From: Croceicoccus sp.
Lineage (GTDB): Bacteria > Pseudomonadota > Alphaproteobacteria > Sphingomonadales > Sphingomonadaceae
Direction: 5' to 3'
Assembly: GCA_002694745.1 (NCBI GenBank)
Contig: NZMY01000013.1
Location: 206,819 to 270,818, forward strand
DNA: 64,000 bases
Translations under genes and position numbers: made by a program
The notes under the pieces: model-generated
Told to the model about the DNA's origin: nothing
Database searches by the model: none
What the model saw: the letters and a program-made list of their open reading frames with translations, nothing else
Shown here: positions 25,663-34,364 of the stretch, in pieces
How positions within the stretch are numbered: the first letter of the stretch is position 1
How the letters are laid out: every line of letters starts with the position of its first letter

Positions 25663-28227
25663 TCACACCCTGCTCGCCAGCGCCTCCTCCTCGACCATGC
25701 GAGCGATCAGCGGGCGGCAACTGCCGCAATTGCTGCCGGCGCCGGTCCTTCCCGCGATTTCGTTCAGCGTGCCGCAGCCTTCGCGGATGGCGCATCGCAC
25801 GTCGTTCTCTCCCACGTCGAGGCACAGGCAGACCAGCTTTCCGCGATCGGGCGCAGGCCGGGCCGGGCGGCCCGCCAGCAATTCGATGGCGCTGGCATCC
25901 TCGGCCACGAATTGCCGCGTCACCCAGTCGCGATCGGGCAAGGATCCGCTGCGGGTCAGGTAGAGCACGGCTGCGAGCACGCCGTCCTCTGCGCGCACGG
26001 TGATACGGGTCATGCCTTGCGCCTTGTCCGCGGCTTCGGACCTGATGCCTGCGGGCAAAAGCGCGTCGACATCAACGGCGCCCGTTCCGGCCAGCTCGGT
26101 CAGCCACCCGCCTTCGACGCGGGCCAGTGCCCAGAACAGGCTGCCGGGCCGCACAGGCTCGCGCGTCACCAGAAAGCCGCGCCAGTCGGGCGTGACGGCG
26201 GCAATCGCGGCCGCGACATTCTTGAAGCCGGGCTGGCCCGATACCGGATCGACTGCCGGGTGCATCAGCCTGCCTGTGCGCCCGCTGCCGGTCAGGTCGG
26301 TCCAGTGCATCGGCACGAAGATCTCGCCGCCGTGCTGTCCATCGGTCACCGCCACGCGGTAGGCGGCATCGCCCCATGGTGTCGAAACGCGCGCAAAGCC
26401 GCCGTCAGTCAGGCCGAAGCGCTGCGCATCGTCAGGCGCGACTTCGACCAGAGGCTCGCGGCGATGGATCGACAGTTTCGGGCTCAGCCCGGTTCGCGTC
26501 ATCGTGTGCCACTGGTCGCGGTAGCGCCCGGTGTTGAGGCGCAGCGGGAAATCGGGATTGACGGGCGGCGGGGCAGGGGGCTCCACCGCGACGATCCGCG
26601 CCTTGCCGTCGGGAAAGGCGAAGCGCCCGCCTGCCGGATGCGCGCCGCCCCAGCGGAACGGCTGCATCGCGTCATACTCCTCGCGGCTGCATCCGGCCCA
26701 ATCGGTCAGGTCGAACAGCCTTCCGTGCCGAACGCTCAGCCGGGTCATGGCGGCATATTCGGCGAAGATCTCGGCGGGATGGCCGAAGGCAAACGCCGCG
26801 CCGTGCCCCAGCCTGTCCGCAATGTCGCACAGGATCCGCCAGTCGGCGCGCGCTTCGCCGGGCGCGGGAAGCAGTGCGCGCTGGCGGCTGATGCGGCGTT
26901 CCGAATTGGTGACCGTGCCGTCCTTCTCACCCCAGCCGAGCGCGGGCAGGCGGACGTCGGCCAGCTTGGCCGTGTCGGTCTCGGCGATGACTTCGGACAC
27001 GACCAGCGTTTCGCAGCGGGCCAGCGCCTCGCGCACGAAGCCCGCGTCGGGCATGGATACGGCGGGATTGGTGCCCATGATCCACAGGAACCTTATGCGC
27101 CCGTCGTGCACGGCGCGGAACATCTCCACCGCCTTGCTGCCGGGGCCGGAGCACAGGTTCGGCGCGTTCCAGAACGCGGCGACGGAGGCGCGCTCGTCAT
27201 CCTCGAAGCCGAGGTGGCAAGCAAGCATATTGGCCAGCCCGCCAACCTCGCGCCCGCCCATCGCATTGGGCTGGCCGGTGATGCTGAACGGGCCGCTGCC
27301 CGCGCGATTGATCCGCCCCGTCGCCAGATGAAGATTGATGATCGCATTGCCCTTGTCGGTTCCGCAAACGGACTGGTTCGCCCCCTGGCTGAACAGGGTC
27401 ACCATGCGGGGATGGTCGGCCACCAGATCGCACAATTGCGCGAAGATTCCGGGATCGAGCCCATGAGCGGCGGCGTCCAGACCGTCGACAAACCCGCCGG
27501 GCTGCTCGCAATGTTCGGCCATGTAGCTGCCGTCGAGCAGCCCCCGTTCGCGCATCGCGGCAAGCAGCGCGTTGAACAGCGCCACGTCGCCATCGGGCGC
27601 GACCGGCACGTGCAAATCCGCGCGTTCCGCGGTTTCGGTGCGGCGCGGGTCGATCACGACCAGCTTCGTGCCGCGCTGTTCCCGCGCCTGTTCGATGCGC
27701 TGCCAGATGACCGGATGGCACCATGCGGTGTTCGACCCGACCAGCAGGATCAGATCGGCGCTGTCGAGGTCCTTATAGCTGCAAGGCACCACGTCTTCAC
27801 CAAAGGCCCGGTTATGCGCGGCGACCGCGCTGGCCATGCACAGCCGCGAATTGGTGTCGATATTGGCGGTGCCGACAAAGCCCTTCAGCAGCTTGTTGGC
27901 GACATAGTAATCCTCGGTCAGCAGCTGGCCGGAGACATAGAACGCGACGCTATCAGGGCCATGTTCGGCAATTGCGGCGCGCATCCGCTGCGCCACCAGC
28001 TCCAGCGCTTCGTCCCATTCGGCCTGCTCGTCGCCGATCATCGGATGCAGCAGGCGGCCTTCCAGCCCGGTGGTCTCGCTCAGCCACGTGCCCTTGGAAC
28101 AGAGCCGCCCGTGATTGGCGGGATGGTCCGGATCGCCCGCCACCTCGATCCGGCGCGGGCCGGTGACGCGCGCGGCAATGCCGCAGCCGACACCGCAATA
28201 GGCGCAGGTGGTGCGGATTGCGGTCAT
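25663..28227 (-). CDS. nasA: Assimilatory nitrate reductase, molybdopterin catalytic subunit
   Basis: An 854-residue cytosolic enzyme that reduces nitrate to nitrite. It has the N-terminal [4Fe-4S] ligands C-AY-C-GVG-C with the fourth Cys in GRLCSKGTWL, then the Mo-bisMGD domains (IDTNSRLCMASAVAAHNRAFG, DLILLVGSNTAWCHPV, FLWIMGTNPAVSMPD, LRLNTGRYRDQWHTMTRTG). The C-terminal BFD-like [2Fe-2S] domain, with C-L-C and C-GS-C ligands in the last 70 residues, is typical of NasA that accepts electrons from NADH-linked partners. The ATG at 28227 precedes the Fe-S motif by about seven residues and is preferred over an in-frame start 15 codons upstream. It is preceded by a promoter and a NasT-type leader, so expression should depend on antitermination. 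Confidence 0.95.
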   Translation of the reverse strand: MTAIRTTCAYCGVGCGIAARVTGPRRIEVAGDPDHPANHGRLCSKGTWLSETTGLEGRLLHPMIGDEQAEWDEALELVAQRMRAAIAEHGPDSVAFYVSGQLLTEDYYVANKLLKGFVGTANIDTNSRLCMASAVAAHNRAFGEDVVPCSYKDLDSADLILLVGSNTAWCHPVIWQRIEQAREQRGTKLVVIDPRRTETAERADLHVPVAPDGDVALFNALLAAMRERGLLDGSYMAEHCEQPGGFVDGLDAAAHGLDPGIFAQLCDLVADHPRMVTLFSQGANQSVCGTDKGNAIINLHLATGRINRAGSGPFSITGQPNAMGGREVGGLANMLACHLGFEDDERASVAAFWNAPNLCSGPGSKAVEMFRAVHDGRIRFLWIMGTNPAVSMPDAGFVREALARCETLVVSEVIAETDTAKLADVRLPALGWGEKDGTVTNSERRISRQRALLPAPGEARADWRILCDIADRLGHGAAFAFGHPAEIFAEYAAMTRLSVRHGRLFDLTDWAGCSREEYDAMQPFRWGGAHPAGGRFAFPDGKARIVAVEPPAPPPVNPDFPLRLNTGRYRDQWHTMTRTGLSPKLSIHRREPLVEVAPDDAQRFGLTDGGFARVSTPWGDAAYRVAVTDGQHGGEIFVPMHWTDLTGSGRTGRLMHPAVDPVSGQPGFKNVAAAIAAVTPDWRGFLVTREPVRPGSLFWALARVEGGWLTELAGTGAVDVDALLPAGIRSEAADKAQGMTRITVRAEDGVLAAVLYLTRSGSLPDRDWVTRQFVAEDASAIELLAGRPARPAPDRGKLVCLCLDVGENDVRCAIREGCGTLNEIAGRTGAGSNCGSCRPLIARMVEEEALASRV

Positions 28228-28258
28228 GGTCACGTCAACCTTTCCGTCATGCGCACGC

Positions 28259-28304
28259 AAAAAAGCCGCCACGATCCTGCACCCATCGGGCAGGTTCGGG
28301 CGGC
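28259..28304 (-). terminator. Leader terminator of nasA
   Basis: On the minus strand GCCGCC (28304-28299) pairs with GGCGGC (28270-28265) and is followed by six T (28264-28259). An inner stem, CCTGC with GCAGG, lies in the loop. It lies between the promoter and the nasA start, about 30 bases before the ATG. It shares sequence (GCCGCCCGAACCT) and geometry with the leader terminator of nrtA. Confidence 0.8.
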
Positions 28305-28331
28305 ACCATTGCCACGCGCGTCGCGATTTGG

Positions 28332-28380
28332 GGTCGATGCCATGCGGCGAAGCCCGACCATGGGCTCCGCGGCATCGACC
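28332..28380 (-). promoter_or_regulatory. nasA leader: NasT/ANTAR-type hexaloop hairpin in nasA leader
   Basis: A perfect 10-bp outer stem (GGTCGATGCC with GGCATCGACC) is topped by AGCCC-ATGGTC-GGGCT. The six-base loop has A at position 1 and G at position 4, the hallmark of hairpins bound by ANTAR antiterminators such as NasR and NasT. It starts at or next to the predicted transcription start. Confidence 0.72.
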
Positions 28381-28386
28381 CTGCCT

Positions 28387-28415
28387 CTATAACGCGATTT
28401 ATGGGACTGCAGCAA
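28387..28415 (-). promoter_or_regulatory. Predicted sigma-70 promoter of nasA
   Basis: TTGCTG (28415-28410) and TTATAG (28392-28387) are separated by exactly 17 bases. They lie just downstream of the porin stop and about 7 bases before the leader hairpin. Confidence 0.6.
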
Positions 28416-28429
28416 GACGCGGCTCCGGA

Positions 28430-29674
28430 TCAGAAGCTGAAACCGGCCTGCAGCCAGAACTTCTCGGTATCGGTGCCGAAATTGGCGGCCTGGTAATTGG
28501 CATATTTCGCCAGAACCCCGATCGCGCCCAGCTTGAAACTGATCACCGCATCCCATTCGCTGCCATAATCGATGCCGCCGACATCGCTGTCGAACTGGTG
28601 ATAGATGATATTGGCGCCCAGCCCCTTCATCATCGCGACATCGCCCAGCTTGATGCTGGCCGTCCCGTAATAGTCCTGCAGGCCGGTGGCGGGCGTGGAG
28701 AGGAACAGGTCGGCAAAGCCGTTGAACTTGTGCAGCGTCGCCAGCGGGGTCTGGAACGCGGCCGCGCCGTCGTCGCTGCCCAGCAATTCATATCCGCCCT
28801 TAAGCCCGACCGGGCCGATGGCAAAACCGGCCTCGCCGTTGAGGTAATCGGCGTCATAGGACACCGGGTTGTCGCCGTAATCGCTCTGCCGCGCATAGCT
28901 GGCGAGGTAATCGAGCTTGAACGTCTCGCCGATGGGAACGGCGCCCATCGCGCGGAACCCATAGCTCTGGCTGGAATAGACAAGCCGGCCCGGCTTCTCT
29001 TCGTCATAGTCCAGCAGATAGGCAAAGGCCTTCACCTGCGCGATCTTCACGTCGATCCCGCCGTTCAGCAGGATCATGTCCCCGTCGAAATGCGCATTGG
29101 GGCTGTCTATGCCAAAGATCGTGCGCTGCGAGATCGCATAGGTCGCGTCCAGCGCCACCGGCCCGATCTTTCCTTGGGCGCGCACCGCGTCGAAGGTCTG
29201 CTCGTTCTGCCGCCAGCCGACATTGCCGACGAAGCGGTGATCGTCATGGATGATGCGCTGGCGCCCGACGGTCAGCGTGCCCGCCTTGCTCTTGTATCCG
29301 ATCTGCAGGCGGTTGAGCTCGACGTTCTCGGGATCGGGGACGACGGGATAGGGCTCGATCCCGTTGCCGGGAATGGTGTCGTTGTAATTGTCGACGATGG
29401 CCAGCGTCGCTTCCGCTTCGCCCAGCACGAAAAAGCCATGGCTGACCAGTTCGGCGCCCGACCGCATGCGGAAGGTCAGCGCGTCGGCGTCCTGCAGCGG
29501 CGTATCGGGCTGGCTGACGGTTTCATAGCGCAGCATGCCGTCGACGATCAGGTCCAGCGTGGTGTCGTCCGCGATCTGAACCGGAGCGGCCGCGAACGGA
29601 CCCGATTGGGCACAGGCCGGCGCGGCGGAGCCCATGGCCGATGCGGCACACAGCAAGGCAAGTTTCTTCTTCAT
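28430..29674 (-). CDS. AlgE/alginate-export-type outer-membrane porin, nitrate-linked
   Basis: A 414-residue protein with a signal peptide (MKKKLALLCAASAMGSAAPACAQ) and an 18-strand-like barrel of the alginate export family: LTFRMRSGAELVSHGFFVLGEAEATL, LTVGRQRIIHDDHRFVGNVGWRQNEQTFDA, ending in FWLQAGFSF. It lies between the nitrate ABC transporter and nasA on the same strand, so an outer-membrane nitrate or anion pore is the likely role (inference from context). A GC-rich stem immediately upstream of its AAGGAGG may modulate translation. The nasA promoter begins only about 15 bases after its stop codon. Confidence 0.78.
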   Translation of the reverse strand: MKKKLALLCAASAMGSAAPACAQSGPFAAAPVQIADDTTLDLIVDGMLRYETVSQPDTPLQDADALTFRMRSGAELVSHGFFVLGEAEATLAIVDNYNDTIPGNGIEPYPVVPDPENVELNRLQIGYKSKAGTLTVGRQRIIHDDHRFVGNVGWRQNEQTFDAVRAQGKIGPVALDATYAISQRTIFGIDSPNAHFDGDMILLNGGIDVKIAQVKAFAYLLDYDEEKPGRLVYSSQSYGFRAMGAVPIGETFKLDYLASYARQSDYGDNPVSYDADYLNGEAGFAIGPVGLKGGYELLGSDDGAAAFQTPLATLHKFNGFADLFLSTPATGLQDYYGTASIKLGDVAMMKGLGANIIYHQFDSDVGGIDYGSEWDAVISFKLGAIGVLAKYANYQAANFGTDTEKFWLQAGFSF

Positions 29675-29688
29675 ACAAGGCCTCCCTT

Positions 29689-29707
29689 CCGGGCCAGCGC
29701 GGCCCGG
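29689..29707 (-). promoter_or_regulatory. Hairpin abutting the porin Shine-Dalgarno
   Basis: A perfect 7-bp stem CCGGGCC-GCGCT-GGCCCGG ends directly at the AAGGAGG of the porin gene. It could limit ribosome loading or protect the mRNA 5' end. Confidence 0.4.
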
Positions 29708-29844
29708 TGTCGTCTGGAAAGGGCAGGCTTCGTCGCCCGCCGATGTGGGTGGAAAGCGGGCCCCTCATGCGCCCGCCGGGTGTTCTTCGCCTGCGCTACC
29801 GGGCGCCCTTGCCCGGAATCGCGGCGTGAATTCGGTCAATCGGG

Positions 29845-29871
29845 GCCCGGCCGGATCCTTCCGGTCCGGGC
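29845..29871 (-). terminator. GC-rich hairpin after the nitrate ATPase gene
   Basis: GCCCG..CCGGA pairs with TCCGG.CGGGC about 7 bases after the nrtC/D stop. It lacks a T run, so it is probably an mRNA stabilising or partial termination element between the transporter and porin genes. Confidence 0.4.
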
Positions 29872-29878
29872 GAAACGG

Positions 29879-31558
29879 TCAGGCCGCCTTGGCCGAGGGA
29901 CCGTGATCATATTCGGCCAGGAAGTGCAGTACCTCCTGCCGGTATTGGTAGAACTTCGGATCCTCCAGCAGCGCCTTGCGATCGCGCGGACGCGGCAGGT
30001 CGACCTTCAGCACCTTGCCGATGGTGGCATTGGGGCCGTTGGTCATCATCACGACGCGGTCGGCCAGCAGGATCGCCTCGTCCACGTCATGCGTCACCAT
30101 GATGGCGGTGACCTTAGTGCGGTTCCAAACCTCGACCAGCACGTCCTGAAGGTCCCAGCGCGTCAGGCTGTCGAGCATGCCGAAGGGCTCGTCCAGCAGC
30201 AGCAGGCGCGGGCTGAGCGCGAAGGCGCGGGCGATGCCGACACGCTGGCGCATGCCGTTCGACATTTCGGCGGCCATCTTGTCCTTGGCATCGGCCAGCC
30301 CGACGCGGTCGAGATAGTAATCCACGATGTCGCGGCGCTCGGCGCGGGCGGCATGCGGATAGACCCGCTCGACCCCCAACGCCACGTTCTGCCGCGCGGT
30401 CAGCCACGGCATCAGGCTGGGGGCCTGGAAGACCACCGCCTTGTCCGGTCCCGCCGCGCTGATTTCCCGGTTGTCGAGGACGATGCCGCCCTTCGAAATC
30501 TCGTTCAGGCCCGCCGCCATGGTCAGCACGGTCGACTTGCCGCAGCCCGAATGGCCGATCAGCGAGACGAATTCGCCGCGGTTCATGATCAGGTTGAAAT
30601 CCTCGACCACGGTCAGCGGGCCCTTGGGCGTCGGATACACCTTATCGAGCTTGAAGAATTCCAGATAGCGGTTCTCGACATTGCTCTGCCCCGCCTCGCG
30701 ATAGGCCTTGGGCGGGGGCGCGAGGTCGAGCGGGATCACGCCGGGCAGTTCGGTCGCGCTTTCGCCGACGCTGGACGAGGCATCGTTCAGCTTTGCCAGA
30801 TAGTTCACGATGCGCCCGCGCAGGGCCTTGTAGCGGTCGTCGTCGTTCATCGCCTCCCTCTCGCGCGGGCGGGCGATGTCGACGTCGAAGATCTGGCCGA
30901 TCCTTGCGGCGGGCGCGGGCGTCAGCACGGCCACGCGGTCGGCCAGCAGCAGCGCCTCGTCCACGTCATTGGTGACGAGGATGATGGTGCGCTTCTCCTC
31001 CTCGCGGATGCGCTCGATCTCGTCCTGCAGCTTGGCGCGGGTGAGCGCGTCGAGCGCGGAGAGCGGCTCGTCCAGCAGCAGGATCTCTGGCTCCATGGCG
31101 AGCGCGCGGGCCACCGACACGCGCTGGCGCATCCCGCCCGAAAGCTGGGCAGGCTTGCGGTCCATCGCATGGCCCAGCCCGACCAGTTCCACCTTCTGTC
31201 GGACCAGAGCGGCGCGGTCGGCCTTGCTGCGGTCCTTGTGCACCGCGTCGACCGCCAGCGCGACATTCTGCTGCACCGTCAGCCAGGGAAACAGCGAGTA
31301 GGACTGGAACACCAGCCCCCGGTCGCGGTCCGGCCCGTCGATGGCCTTGCCGCGCAGCAGCACCTCGCCGCCGTCCGCCTGAACCAGCCCCGCGACGGTG
31401 CTGATCAGCGTGGTCTTGCCCGCCCCAGAAAAGCCCAGGATCGCGATGAATTCGCCTTCCTCGACGTCCAGGTCGATACCGCCCAGCACTTCGGTGACGC
31501 CGCCGGTCTTGCCGGTGTAGCTTTTCGTCACGTTCTTCAGCGAAAGGATCGGCTGCAT
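29879..31558 (-). CDS. nrtC: Nitrate ABC transporter ATPase, two ABC domains in one chain
   Basis: A 559-residue protein with two complete ATPase domains. The first (residues 1-260) has Walker A GFSGAGKTT, signature LSGGMRQR and Walker B EILLLDEPLSALD. The second (from about 310) has GHSGCGKST, the variant signature MSNGMRQR and RLLLLDEPFGMLD. A linker of about 50 residues (SSVGESATELPG...) joins them. In cyanobacteria the two ATPases are separate (NrtC, which carries a sensor domain, and NrtD); here no NrtA-like domain is fused. GAGGAGAG lies six bases before the ATG. It is transcribed after nrtA and nrtB. Confidence 0.9.
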   Translation of the reverse strand: MQPILSLKNVTKSYTGKTGGVTEVLGGIDLDVEEGEFIAILGFSGAGKTTLISTVAGLVQADGGEVLLRGKAIDGPDRDRGLVFQSYSLFPWLTVQQNVALAVDAVHKDRSKADRAALVRQKVELVGLGHAMDRKPAQLSGGMRQRVSVARALAMEPEILLLDEPLSALDALTRAKLQDEIERIREEEKRTIILVTNDVDEALLLADRVAVLTPAPAARIGQIFDVDIARPREREAMNDDDRYKALRGRIVNYLAKLNDASSSVGESATELPGVIPLDLAPPPKAYREAGQSNVENRYLEFFKLDKVYPTPKGPLTVVEDFNLIMNRGEFVSLIGHSGCGKSTVLTMAAGLNEISKGGIVLDNREISAAGPDKAVVFQAPSLMPWLTARQNVALGVERVYPHAARAERRDIVDYYLDRVGLADAKDKMAAEMSNGMRQRVGIARAFALSPRLLLLDEPFGMLDSLTRWDLQDVLVEVWNRTKVTAIMVTHDVDEAILLADRVVMMTNGPNATIGKVLKVDLPRPRDRKALLEDPKFYQYRQEVLHFLAEYDHGPSAKAA

Positions 31559-31581
31559 GTCCGCTCTCCTCTTCCGGGCGA

Positions 31582-32637
31582 TCAGATCTGGTGGTTCTTG
31601 GAGACGAGCGCCTGAAGGCTCATCATGATGCGGTCGAGGCCGAAGCCGATGAAGCCGATCACGACCACCGCGAACATGATGCGCGCCAGTGACTGCGAGG
31701 ATCCGTTCTGGAATTCGTCCCACACGAACTTGCCGAGGCCGGGATTCTGCGCCAGCATTTCCGCGGCGATCAGCACCATCCAGCCCACGCCCAGCGACAG
31801 CCGCATGCCGGTGAAGATATAGGGCAGGCTGGCCGGCAGGACCAGGCGGCGAAGCTTGGCGAACCAGCCCAGTTTCAGCACGCGGCCCACATTCAGCAGG
31901 TCCTTGTCGATGCTAGCAGTGCCGACGGCGGTATTGATCAGCGTCGGCCACAAAGAGCAGAGCATCACCACCAGCGCCGAGATCACGAAGGCCTTGGGAA
32001 GGATCGGATCGACGCTGCTGATCGTGGCGCTGATGACCATGGTCACGATGGGCAGCCATGCGAGCGGGCTGACCGGCTTCATGATCTGGATCAGCGGGTT
32101 GATCGCCGCGTTGAACAGCGGCGACAGTCCCGCCGCCAGTCCCAGCGGCACCGCGACCAGCGTGGCAAGGCCAAAGCCCAGCGCCACCGTTTTCAGCGAG
32201 GTGAAGATCTGGTCGAGGAAAGTCGGCGGGCCCGCATATTCGAAGTCGCGCACCGCCGCCGTGTTGCCTGCCGCCATGGCCTGCGCATTGCGCGCCTCCT
32301 GATCGGCATAGAACTGCGCTTCGGTCTCGCGCGCCGCCTGCCATTCGCCGAACAGGCTGACGCCTTGCTCGGCAACTTCGACCGGCCCCGGCAGCGCGCC
32401 CAGCGAGGTATCGACTTGCGGAGCAAGCACCGCCCACAGGCCGAGAAAGGCGAGGATGCCCAGCACCGGAGCGACGATGGTCTGGCCCCATTTCGCCATG
32501 AAGCCCAACAGCGGCGAGACGGCGCTCCCCCCCGTCTCCGCCGGTGCGGCCACCTTGCCCGCGACCGAGCCTGCCATGGCCTCAGTCGCCGGCTGCGCGG
32601 TGCCGTCGTCGAACTTGTCTGCAAATACGGTCGCCAT
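31582..32637 (-). CDS. nrtB: Nitrate ABC transporter permease
   Basis: A 351-residue inner-membrane permease of the nitrate/sulfonate/taurine class. The EAA-type loop is visible as GTASIDKDLLNVGRVLKLGWFAKLRRLVLPASLPYIFTGMRL near residue 250. Features are an N-terminal cytosolic tail of about 45 residues, a first helix (APVLGILAFLGLWAVLAP), a periplasmic segment rich in Glu/Ala/Gln, and then five more helices. The ATG at 32637 has AGGAG seven bases upstream and is preferred over the longer frame from 32661. It partners with the NrtA lipoprotein and the fused ATPase. Confidence 0.92.
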   Translation of the reverse strand: MATVFADKFDDGTAQPATEAMAGSVAGKVAAPAETGGSAVSPLLGFMAKWGQTIVAPVLGILAFLGLWAVLAPQVDTSLGALPGPVEVAEQGVSLFGEWQAARETEAQFYADQEARNAQAMAAGNTAAVRDFEYAGPPTFLDQIFTSLKTVALGFGLATLVAVPLGLAAGLSPLFNAAINPLIQIMKPVSPLAWLPIVTMVISATISSVDPILPKAFVISALVVMLCSLWPTLINTAVGTASIDKDLLNVGRVLKLGWFAKLRRLVLPASLPYIFTGMRLSLGVGWMVLIAAEMLAQNPGLGKFVWDEFQNGSSQSLARIMFAVVVIGFIGFGLDRIMMSLQALVSKNHQI

Positions 32638-32673
32638 CTGATCGCTCCTGTTCGCGGTCACTGGTTGGTTGCT

Positions 32674-32718
32674 GGCCGGCAGCTTATTGGCCGGCAGCTT
32701 ATTGGCCGGTAGCTTATT
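32674..32718. repeat. Three 15-bp tandem repeats at the nrtA stop codon
   Basis: The unit GGCCGGCAGCTTATT (plus strand) occurs at 32674-32688 and 32689-32703, and as GGCCGGTAGCTTATT at 32704-32718. Read on the minus strand each unit contains CAA-TAA, so the last codon and stop of nrtA have been triplicated in frame. Confidence 0.85.
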
Positions 32719-34150
32719 GGCCCGTCACGCCCGAAGCGGCGACCCGCTGACCCTGCTTCAGGCCGATGGGGAATTTCGCCAGATAGGCATTGGGCTGCGA
32801 TCCATCGAAGCTGATATTGTCGATGAAGCCGCTCTGTTCGCCCCGGAACCCGTCGGTCTGCGGGATGGAGGCCGCCGGGATCACCCCGTCCGCCACCAGC
32901 TTGTTCGCCGCCGCGAGATAAAGGTCGGGACGGTACACCGATTTCGCCTTTTCGATGTACCAGCTGTCGGGATGGTCCTGAGGAATCTGGCCCCAGCGGC
33001 GCATCTGCGTCAGATACCAGATCGCGTCCGAGTAATACGGGTAGCCCGCATATTTATCGAAGAAGATGTTGAAGCCCTTGGCATCGCGGGTGTCGCCCTT
33101 TTCAAAGGTGAACTTGCCCGTCATCGAGGCCGCGATCACTTCCTCGTCCGCGCCGACATAGTTGGGCTGGGCCAGGATCTTGACCGCCTCGGCCCGGTTC
33201 GCGCCATTGTCGGCGTCCAGCCATTGCTGCGCCTTGATGATCGCGCGCAGCATGGCGGCGGTGGTGGCCGGGTTCTGCTCGGCGAAATCCTTGCGGATCG
33301 AGAACACCTTTTCCGGATTGTCGTGCCAGATCTCGTCATCGGTGATGACCGGCACGCCGATGCCCTTCTGCACCGCGGCCTGGTTCCACGGCTCGCCGAC
33401 GCAATAGCCTTCGATCGTGCCTGCCTCCAGCGTGGCGGGCATCTGCGGGGGAGGGGTGACCGACAGCTTCACATCGGCATCGACCGTGCCCGACACGTCG
33501 CCATCGGTGTAGTATCCGGGGTTCAGCCCGCCCGCCGCCAGCCAGTAGCGCAGCTCGTAATTATGGGTCGAGACGGGGAAGACCATGCCCATGTTGAAGG
33601 GCTTGCCCTGCTGGGCATAGGAATCGACCACCGGCTTCAGGGCCGCTGCGCTGATCGGGTGCCGGATCTTGCCGCCTTCGGTGGGAAGATCCGCCCTGAT
33701 CTGCGACCAGACCTTGTTCGACAGTGTGATCGCATTGCCGTTGAGGTCGAGACTGAGCGGCGCGATCAGATCGGCCTTGGTGCCATAGCCGATGGTCGCC
33801 GCGATCGGCTGTCCCGCCAGCATGTGCGCGCCGTCAAGCTGCCCTCCGATCACCCCGTCGAGCAGGACCTTCCAGTTCGCCTGCGGCTCCAGCGTGACGT
33901 TCAGCCCTTCCTCGGCGAAGAACCCCTTTTCCTTGGCGATGGCCAGCGGCGCCATGTCGGTCAGCTTGATGAAACCCAGCTTCAGGTTCGGTTTCTCGGG
34001 CTGTCCGTCGACCGAGGTAGCGGCGACCGCTTCGCTCGTGGCCTCGCCGCCGCCGCCGCAGCCGACCAGCGCGACCGAAGCCAGCATGGCCACGACGACG
34101 GTGCGCCGCTTCAGTCCCGTATTCTTCCCGTCACATCCGAACATCGCCAC
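32714..34150 (-). CDS. nrtA: Nitrate-binding lipoprotein of the ABC transporter
   Basis: A 478-residue periplasmic nitrate-binding protein. The N-terminus has KRR then a hydrophobic stretch and a lipobox [10 protein letters not shown] (Cys near residue 31). The NrtA/NasS fold follows: [92 protein letters not shown] and [20 protein letters not shown]. The GTG at 34150 has GAGGG five bases upstream; an ATG two codons later is equally readable. Its leader carries the NasT-type hairpin and terminator. It is the first gene of the nrtA-nrtB-nrtC series. Confidence 0.93.
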   Translation of the reverse strand: MAMFGCDGKNTGLKRRTVVVAMLASVALVGCGGGGEATSEAVAATSVDGQPEKPNLKLGFIKLTDMAPLAIAKEKGFFAEEGLNVTLEPQANWKVLLDGVIGGQLDGAHMLAGQPIAATIGYGTKADLIAPLSLDLNGNAITLSNKVWSQIRADLPTEGGKIRHPISAAALKPVVDSYAQQGKPFNMGMVFPVSTHNYELRYWLAAGGLNPGYYTDGDVSGTVDADVKLSVTPPPQMPATLEAGTIEGYCVGEPWNQAAVQKGIGVPVITDDEIWHDNPEKVFSIRKDFAEQNPATTAAMLRAIIKAQQWLDADNGANRAEAVKILAQPNYVGADEEVIAASMTGKFTFEKGDTRDAKGFNIFFDKYAGYPYYSDAIWYLTQMRRWGQIPQDHPDSWYIEKAKSVYRPDLYLAAANKLVADGVIPAASIPQTDGFRGEQSGFIDNISFDGSQPNAYLAKFPIGLKQGQRVAASGVTGQ

Positions 34151-34176
34151 TCGATCCCTCTATCGTCGGACAACGC

Positions 34177-34221
34177 AAAAAAGCCGCCTCGAAACACTTC
34201 CGCATGGAAGGTTCGGGCGGC
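34177..34221 (-). terminator. Leader terminator of nrtA
   Basis: On the minus strand GCCGCC (34221-34216) pairs with GGCGGC (34188-34183), followed by six T (34182-34177). An inner CTTCC...GGAAG stem is present. It lies about 26 bases before the nrtA start and closely resembles the nasA leader terminator. Confidence 0.8.
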
Positions 34222-34265
34222 GACATTGCCACGCAATTTCGTAAGTGCAGCGAGGTTCGCTTGGT

Positions 34266-34281
34266 CACCCGTCCATGGGCG
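34266..34281 (-). promoter_or_regulatory. nrtA leader: NasT/ANTAR-type hexaloop hairpin in nrtA leader
   Basis: CGCCC-ATGGAC-GGGTG has a six-base loop with A1 and G4. It differs by one base from the nasA leader loop ATGGTC and keeps the same CCC/GGG closing stem. It lies 45 bases upstream of the leader terminator. Confidence 0.68.
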
Positions 34282-34303
34282 GCGATCCTTGCGCTGTGCC
34301 CAT

Positions 34304-34333
34304 TGTCTAGCCGATTCGCGGCGGACCCGTAAA
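34304..34333 (-). promoter_or_regulatory. Possible nrtA promoter
   Basis: TTTACG (34333-34328) and TAGACA (34309-34304) are 18 bases apart, upstream of the hexaloop hairpin. The match to consensus is modest; position is the main support. Confidence 0.35.
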
Positions 34334-34364
34334 GCGGTTTTTGCACTGCACCATGAATTTTCGA

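Noticed and set aside
22964..31615. Several plus-strand frames of 800-1100 codons opposite nirB, nasA, the porin and the nitrate ATPase
   Set aside because: They mirror well-identified minus-strand genes and have no family motifs or plausible starts; typical of third-position G/C bias.
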